Part shown: piece after piece, positions 60,282-64,000 of the stretch
Numbering within the stretch: the stretch's first letter is position 1
How the letters are laid out: the number at the start of each line of letters is the position of its first letter
NCBI RefSeq assembly: GCF_022230955.1
Contig: NZ_JAKKFI010000067.1
Span: forward strand, 88,443-152,442
Direction: 5' to 3'
Source of the DNA: Micromonospora cabrerizensis
Lineage (GTDB): Bacteria > Actinomycetota > Actinomycetes > Mycobacteriales > Micromonosporaceae
Length of the DNA: 64,000 nt
Notes under the pieces: generated by a model
The model's database searches: none
Told to the model about the DNA's origin: nothing
Seen by the model: the letters and a program-made list of their open reading frames with translations, nothing else
Program-made: the position numbers and the translations under genes

Positions 60282-61499
60282 ATGACCGACTCCTCCCCGG
60301 CCACCGGATCCCTGCGCGTCGATCTGCTCACCCGCGAGTACCCACCGGAGGTCTACGGCGGCGCCGGGGTGCACGTCGAGTACCTGGCCCGGGAGTTGCG
60401 CCGCCTCACCGACGTCCGCGTGCACTGCTTCGGCCTGCCGCGCACCGAGCCCGGGGTCACCGCGTACGCCGAACCGCCCGGCCTGACCGGCGCGAACGCC
60501 GCGCTGCGCACGATGGGCGTGGATCTGGAGATGGCCGCCGGCGCGGCCGGCACCGACGTGGTGCACAGCCACACCTGGTACGCGAACATGGCCGGTCACA
60601 CCGCGAAGCTGCTGCACGGGGTGCCGCACGTGGTGACCGCGCACAGCCTGGAGCCGCTGCGGCCGTGGAAGGCCGAGCAGCTCGGCGGCGGTTACGCGCT
60701 CTCGTCCTGGATCGAGCGCACCGCCATGGAGGCCGCCGACGCCGTGATCGCGGTCAGCGGGGGGATGCGCAACGACGTGCTGACCGCCTACCCGCAGATC
60801 GACCCGTCCCGGGTCCGGGTGGTCTACAACGGCATCGACACCATCCAGTACGCCCCGGACTCCGGCACCGACGTGCTGGACCGGCTCGGTGTCGACCCGT
60901 CCCGACCCAGCGTGGTCTACGTGGGCAGGATCACCCGGCAGAAGGGCCTGCCCTACCTGCTGCGGGCCGCCCGGGAGCTGCCGGCGGACACCCAGCTCGT
61001 GCTGCTCGCCGGCGCGCCGGACACGGCCGAGATCGCCGCCGAGGTGGAGGAGCTGGTCGCCGAGTTGCGGGCCAACCGGTCCGGCGTGGTCTGGGTCGCG
61101 GAGATGCTGCCCAAGCCCGAGGTGATCCAGGTGCTCACGCACGCCACCGTGTTCGTGTGCCCCTCGGTGTACGAGCCGATGGGCATCGTCAACCTGGAGG
61201 CGATGGCCTGCGAGACGGCGGTGGTGGCGACCGCGACCGGCGGCATCCCCGAGGTGGTGGCCGACGACGAGACGGGCCTGCTGGTGCCGATCGAGCAGGC
61301 CACCGACGGGTCCGGGCGACCGCTGGCCCCGGAGAAGTTCGTGGCCGACCTGGCGGCGGCGATCAACACGCTGCTTGCCGACCCGGCGCGTACCGAGCGG
61401 TTCGGCCTGGCCGGTCGGCGGCGCGCGGTGGAGCACTTCTCCTGGGACGCCATCGCCCGGCAGACCGTCGAGATCTATCGCTCCGTCGGCGCAGCCTGA
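60282..61499 (+). CDS. glgA: glycogen synthase-type GT4 enzyme (GlgA/GlgM)
   Basis: 405 residues, GT-B fold. LLTREYPPEVYGGAGVHVEYL opens the acceptor domain, and HSHTWYANMAGH and AHSLEPLRPWK are typical of the actinobacterial GlgA/GlgM group. The donor domain has VGRITRQKGLPYLL and PSVYEPMGIVNLEAMAC (E-x7-E). The mycobacterial homologue GlgM mainly joins ADP-glucose to glucose-1-P to give maltose-1-phosphate, the substrate of GlgE, so that activity is likely here because glgE follows. The promoter is leaderless-type. Confidence 0.93.
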   Translation: MTDSSPATGSLRVDLLTREYPPEVYGGAGVHVEYLARELRRLTDVRVHCFGLPRTEPGVTAYAEPPGLTGANAALRTMGVDLEMAAGAAGTDVVHSHTWYANMAGHTAKLLHGVPHVVTAHSLEPLRPWKAEQLGGGYALSSWIERTAMEAADAVIAVSGGMRNDVLTAYPQIDPSRVRVVYNGIDTIQYAPDSGTDVLDRLGVDPSRPSVVYVGRITRQKGLPYLLRAARELPADTQLVLLAGAPDTAEIAAEVEELVAELRANRSGVVWVAEMLPKPEVIQVLTHATVFVCPSVYEPMGIVNLEAMACETAVVATATGGIPEVVADDETGLLVPIEQATDGSGRPLAPEKFVADLAAAINTLLADPARTERFGLAGRRRAVEHFSWDAIARQTVEIYRSVGAA

Positions 61500-61534
61500 G
61501 GAAGACCGACGACGACCCCGGCCCTCGTCCGACC

Positions 61535-61614
61535 TAGATCCACTCGGGTTTCCGGAAACCGCCGCATCCAGGTCGCGCCGATACCGCGCTTTCAACAAAC
61601 CCATGTCGATCTTG
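61535..61614 (+). repeat. 80-bp dispersed element, copy D
   Basis: It starts tagatccactcgg, has gatac at element positions 46-50 and ends gtcgatcttg. It contains a short perfect palindrome ggtttccggaaacc near its left end. It lies between glgA and glgE, in the same orientation as the others. Confidence 0.85.
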
Positions 61615-61648
61615 ACGGCTTGGCCGCGCGCGAACGGATCTCGCGCAG

Positions 61649-61661
61649 TAGGTTGGCGGGG
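61649..61661 (+). promoter_or_regulatory. -10 element of a probable leaderless glgE mRNA
   Basis: TAGGTT (61649-61654) ends 6 nt before GTG 61661. The glgA-glgE gap is 161 bp and holds the 80-bp element, so a separate promoter is plausible. Confidence 0.5.
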
Positions 61662-63886
61662 TGACTGGACGGTTCCCGATCGAAGACGTCTCCCCCGTCG
61701 TCTCGTGCGGGCGGTACCCGGCCAAGGCGGTGGTCGACGAGCCGGTCCCGGTGTCGGCCCGCGCCTACCGGGAGGGGCACGACGCGCTCGGCTGCAACGT
61801 GGTCTGGACGGGTCCGGACGGCGTCACCAGGCCGTTCACCCGGATGCGCCCCGGCGAGCCCGGCCAGGACCGGTGGCACGCCACCATCGCGCCGGATGCC
61901 GTCGGCTCGTGGTCCTTCGCCGTCGAGGCGTTCCAGGACCCGTACCTGACCTGGCAGAACGCGGTGACCAAGAAGATCGCCGCCGGGCAGGGTCCGGAAG
62001 ATCTGGCCAACGACCTGGCCGAGGGCGCGCGGGTGCTCGCCGCCGCTCAGGGCCTCGTCCCGACCGCCGACCGGCCCCGGGTCGCCGACGCCCTGACCGC
62101 GCTGGTCGAGACCGACCTGCCGCTGCCCCAGCGGGTCGGCCCGGCGCTGGCCCTGGCCGACCTGCTCTGGGAGCACCCGGTGCGGGAGCTGGTCACCGCC
62201 GGCGACACGTACTCGATCTGGGTTGACCGCAAGCGGGCCCTCTACTCGGCCTGGTACGAGTTCTTCCCCCGCTCCGAGGGGGCGGTGGGTGGGCGCTCCG
62301 GCACCTTCGCCACGGCCACCGACCGGCTGCCGGGCGTGGCCGCGATGGGCTTCGACGTGCTCTACCTGCCGCCGATCCACCCGATCGGCCGGATCAACCG
62401 CAAGGGCCGCAACAACGCGCTCACCGCCGGGCCGACCGACGTGGGCTCGCCGTGGGCGATCGGCGCCGCCGAGGGCGGCCACGACACCATCCACCCCGAT
62501 CTGGGTACGCCGGCGGACTTCCGCGCCTTCATCCAGGCGGCGGCGGCGCAGGGCCTGGAGGTGGCGATGGACCTGGCGTTGCAGTGCGCGCCGGACCACC
62601 CGTGGGTCACCGAGCACCCGGAGTGGTTCACCACCCGGGCCGACGGCAGCATCGCGTACGCGGAGAACCCCCCGAAGAAGTACCAGGACATCTACCCGGT
62701 CAACTTCGACAACGACCCGGAGGGCATCCGGGCCGAGGTGCTGCGGGTCGTGCTGCACTGGGTCGGCGAGGGCATCCGGATCTTCCGGGTGGACAACCCG
62801 CACACCAAGCCGTTCGACTTCTGGCACTGGCTGATCGCCGAGGTGAAGACGGTCGACCCCGACGTGCTGTTCCTGGCCGAGGCGTTCACCCGGCCGGCCA
62901 TCATGCACGGCCTCGGCAAGGTCGGCTTCACGCAGTCGTACACCTATTTCACCTGGCGCACGACGGCGGCCGAGATGCGGGAGTACTGCGAGGAGCTGGT
63001 CGAGTCGGCCGACCACATGCGGCCGAACTTCTGGCCGAACACGCCGGACATCCTGCACGAGTCGTTGCAGCACGGCGGCCCGCCGATGTTCAAGATCCGG
63101 GCGGTGCTGGCTTCGCTGCTCTCCCCCTCCTGGGGCATGTACGCCGGCTTCGAGCTGTTCGAGCACGTGGCCCGGCCGGGCGCAGAGGAATACCTGGACA
63201 ACGAGAAGTACGAGTTGCGCCCCCGGGACTGGGCCGGTGCCGAGGCGCAGGGCCGGTCGCTGGCACCGTTCCTCACCACCCTCAACCGGGTACGCCGGGA
63301 CAACCCGGCCCTGCACCAGCTCCGCAACCTGCGCTTCCACGAGATCGACAACCCGGCGCTGCTCTGCTGGTCCAAGCACGACCCGGAGACCGGCAACACC
63401 GTCATCGTCATCTGCTCGTTCGACTCGCGCGAGGTGCAGTGGGGCAACACCACCCTCGACATGCCGTCGCTCGGCTTCGACTGGCACGAGCGGTTCACCG
63501 TGCACGACGAGCTGACCGGCACCAGCTACGACTGGGGTCAGCGCAACGCGGTGCGGCTCGACCCGTACCTGCAACCGGCGCACGTGCTGACCGTTCGCCG
63601 ACCGGTCGCACCCTCCGCCCCGGAACCCGCCGGCGCCGAGCCTGCGGACCTCACCGTGGAGGACGTGCCGGACGACCTCTCCGGTGGCACCGCGCCGACA
63701 GCTCCCGCACCGACAGCTCCCGCACCGACAGCTCCCGTTCCGACAGCTCCCGCGCCGACAGCTCCCGTTCCGACTCCGCCCCGCCGGTCGGGCCCGGTTC
63801 CGACCCCGCCGCGCCGAGCGGCCACCCGCCCGTCCGCCTCCGCACCGACCGACGCCGCCCCGAAGGACGCCCGATGGACCAGCTGA
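61661..63886 (+). CDS. glgE: alpha-1,4-glucan:maltose-1-phosphate maltosyltransferase
   Basis: 741 residues, a GH13 enzyme that adds maltosyl units from maltose-1-phosphate to alpha-glucan. An N-terminal beta domain (1-120) and helical insert precede the TIM barrel. The nucleophile Asp is in FRVDNPHTKPFDF (about 377) and the acid Glu in LFLAEAFTRP (about 406). The normal enzyme ends near residue 650; the last 90 residues are a Pro/Ala/Thr tail with PTAPAPTAP repeats encoded by tandem DNA repeats (about 63700-63800). The 3' end overlaps glgB by 13 bp. Confidence 0.94.
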   Translation: MTGRFPIEDVSPVVSCGRYPAKAVVDEPVPVSARAYREGHDALGCNVVWTGPDGVTRPFTRMRPGEPGQDRWHATIAPDAVGSWSFAVEAFQDPYLTWQNAVTKKIAAGQGPEDLANDLAEGARVLAAAQGLVPTADRPRVADALTALVETDLPLPQRVGPALALADLLWEHPVRELVTAGDTYSIWVDRKRALYSAWYEFFPRSEGAVGGRSGTFATATDRLPGVAAMGFDVLYLPPIHPIGRINRKGRNNALTAGPTDVGSPWAIGAAEGGHDTIHPDLGTPADFRAFIQAAAAQGLEVAMDLALQCAPDHPWVTEHPEWFTTRADGSIAYAENPPKKYQDIYPVNFDNDPEGIRAEVLRVVLHWVGEGIRIFRVDNPHTKPFDFWHWLIAEVKTVDPDVLFLAEAFTRPAIMHGLGKVGFTQSYTYFTWRTTAAEMREYCEELVESADHMRPNFWPNTPDILHESLQHGGPPMFKIRAVLASLLSPSWGMYAGFELFEHVARPGAEEYLDNEKYELRPRDWAGAEAQGRSLAPFLTTLNRVRRDNPALHQLRNLRFHEIDNPALLCWSKHDPETGNTVIVICSFDSREVQWGNTTLDMPSLGFDWHERFTVHDELTGTSYDWGQRNAVRLDPYLQPAHVLTVRRPVAPSAPEPAGAEPADLTVEDVPDDLSGGTAPTAPAPTAPAPTAPVPTAPAPTAPVPTPPRRSGPVPTPPRRAATRPSASAPTDAAPKDARWTS

Positions 63887-64000
63887 TCTCCGGCGCGACG
63901 CACGACCCGCACGCGCTGCTCGGCGCGCACCCCGCCGACTCCTCGACGACGATCCGCACGATGCGCCGGGGTGCCGGCGACGTGGTGCTGCTCGTCGGCG
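63874..64000 (+). CDS. glgB: 1,4-alpha-glucan branching enzyme, N-terminal fragment
   Basis: Starts at ATG 63874 inside the end of glgE in another frame and runs off the window after 42 codons. The N-terminus MDQLISGATHDPHALLGAHP matches the conserved start of GlgB, where HDPHALLGAHP-type sequences begin the first CBM48 module. It makes alpha-1,6 branches in the glucan. Confidence 0.9.
   Translation, partial: MDQLISGATHDPHALLGAHPADSSTTIRTMRRGAGDVVLLVG

Overview
The window is chromosomal DNA of a very high-GC actinomycete. GTG starts are frequent, genes are often coupled by GTGA or ATGA overlaps, and many start codons sit directly behind a TANNNT -10 hexamer. An IdeR/DmdR-type iron box, a LysR-sdhCAB locus and a GlgE-type alpha-glucan locus fit Micromonosporaceae (Micromonospora, Salinispora or a relative). 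That placement is my inference from gene content and style. No rRNA, tRNA, complete insertion sequence, prophage or CRISPR array was seen.

Layout. 1-772: repeat-rich DNA without a credible complete gene. 0.77-7.8 kb: a class F sortase with a secreted partner, trmB, a Ski2-like helicase, a membrane acyltransferase and an unrecognised gene. 7.8-9.0 kb: a DUF559-type endonuclease-like gene between two inverted 72-bp palindromic elements. 9.05-13.3 kb: an iron-siderophore ABC importer behind an iron box. 13.4-18.3 kb: a YciI-like protein, a cytidine/blasticidin-S-deaminase-like enzyme and the RNA helicase HrpA. 18.4-22.8 kb: a LysR regulator divergent from sdhCAB. 23.5-29.8 kb: a zinc alcohol dehydrogenase, an SDR, a Tat-exported class A beta-lactamase-like protein, a metallo-beta-lactamase-fold hydrolase and a dGTPase. 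30-35 kb: Tex with an RGG-rich tail, an APH-like kinase, a small unknown protein and a DUF389 membrane protein.

35.3-52.7 kb is a surface-glycan locus. A phosphoglycosyl transferase, DegT aminotransferase, PglD-like acetyltransferase and PglF-like 4,6-dehydratase form a complete predicted UDP-N,N'-diacetylbacillosamine priming module. A CapE/FnlA-like dehydratase-epimerase, an RmlD-like reductase and a CapG/FnlC-like 2-epimerase form a second module for a UDP-2-acetamido-2,6-dideoxy-L-hexose (L-QuiNAc or L-FucNAc). Four glycosyltransferases, a Wzx-like flippase, a Wzy-like polymerase/ligase, a UDP-sugar 4-epimerase and an acetyltransferase complete a Wzx/Wzy-style pathway.

53-57.1 kb holds a large secreted M14 carboxypeptidase and an NAD kinase. 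57.3-64 kb holds pgm and glgC divergent from glgA(glgM)-glgE-glgB, the actinobacterial alpha-glucan route through maltose-1-phosphate. glgB runs off the end.

The most unusual non-coding signals are four copies of an exactly 80-bp dispersed element, the 72-bp inverted palindromes around the DUF559 gene, three 59-bp tandem copies that supply a start codon, and two long perfect hairpins with 21-bp stems. Several proteins carry low-complexity tails encoded by tandem DNA repeats.
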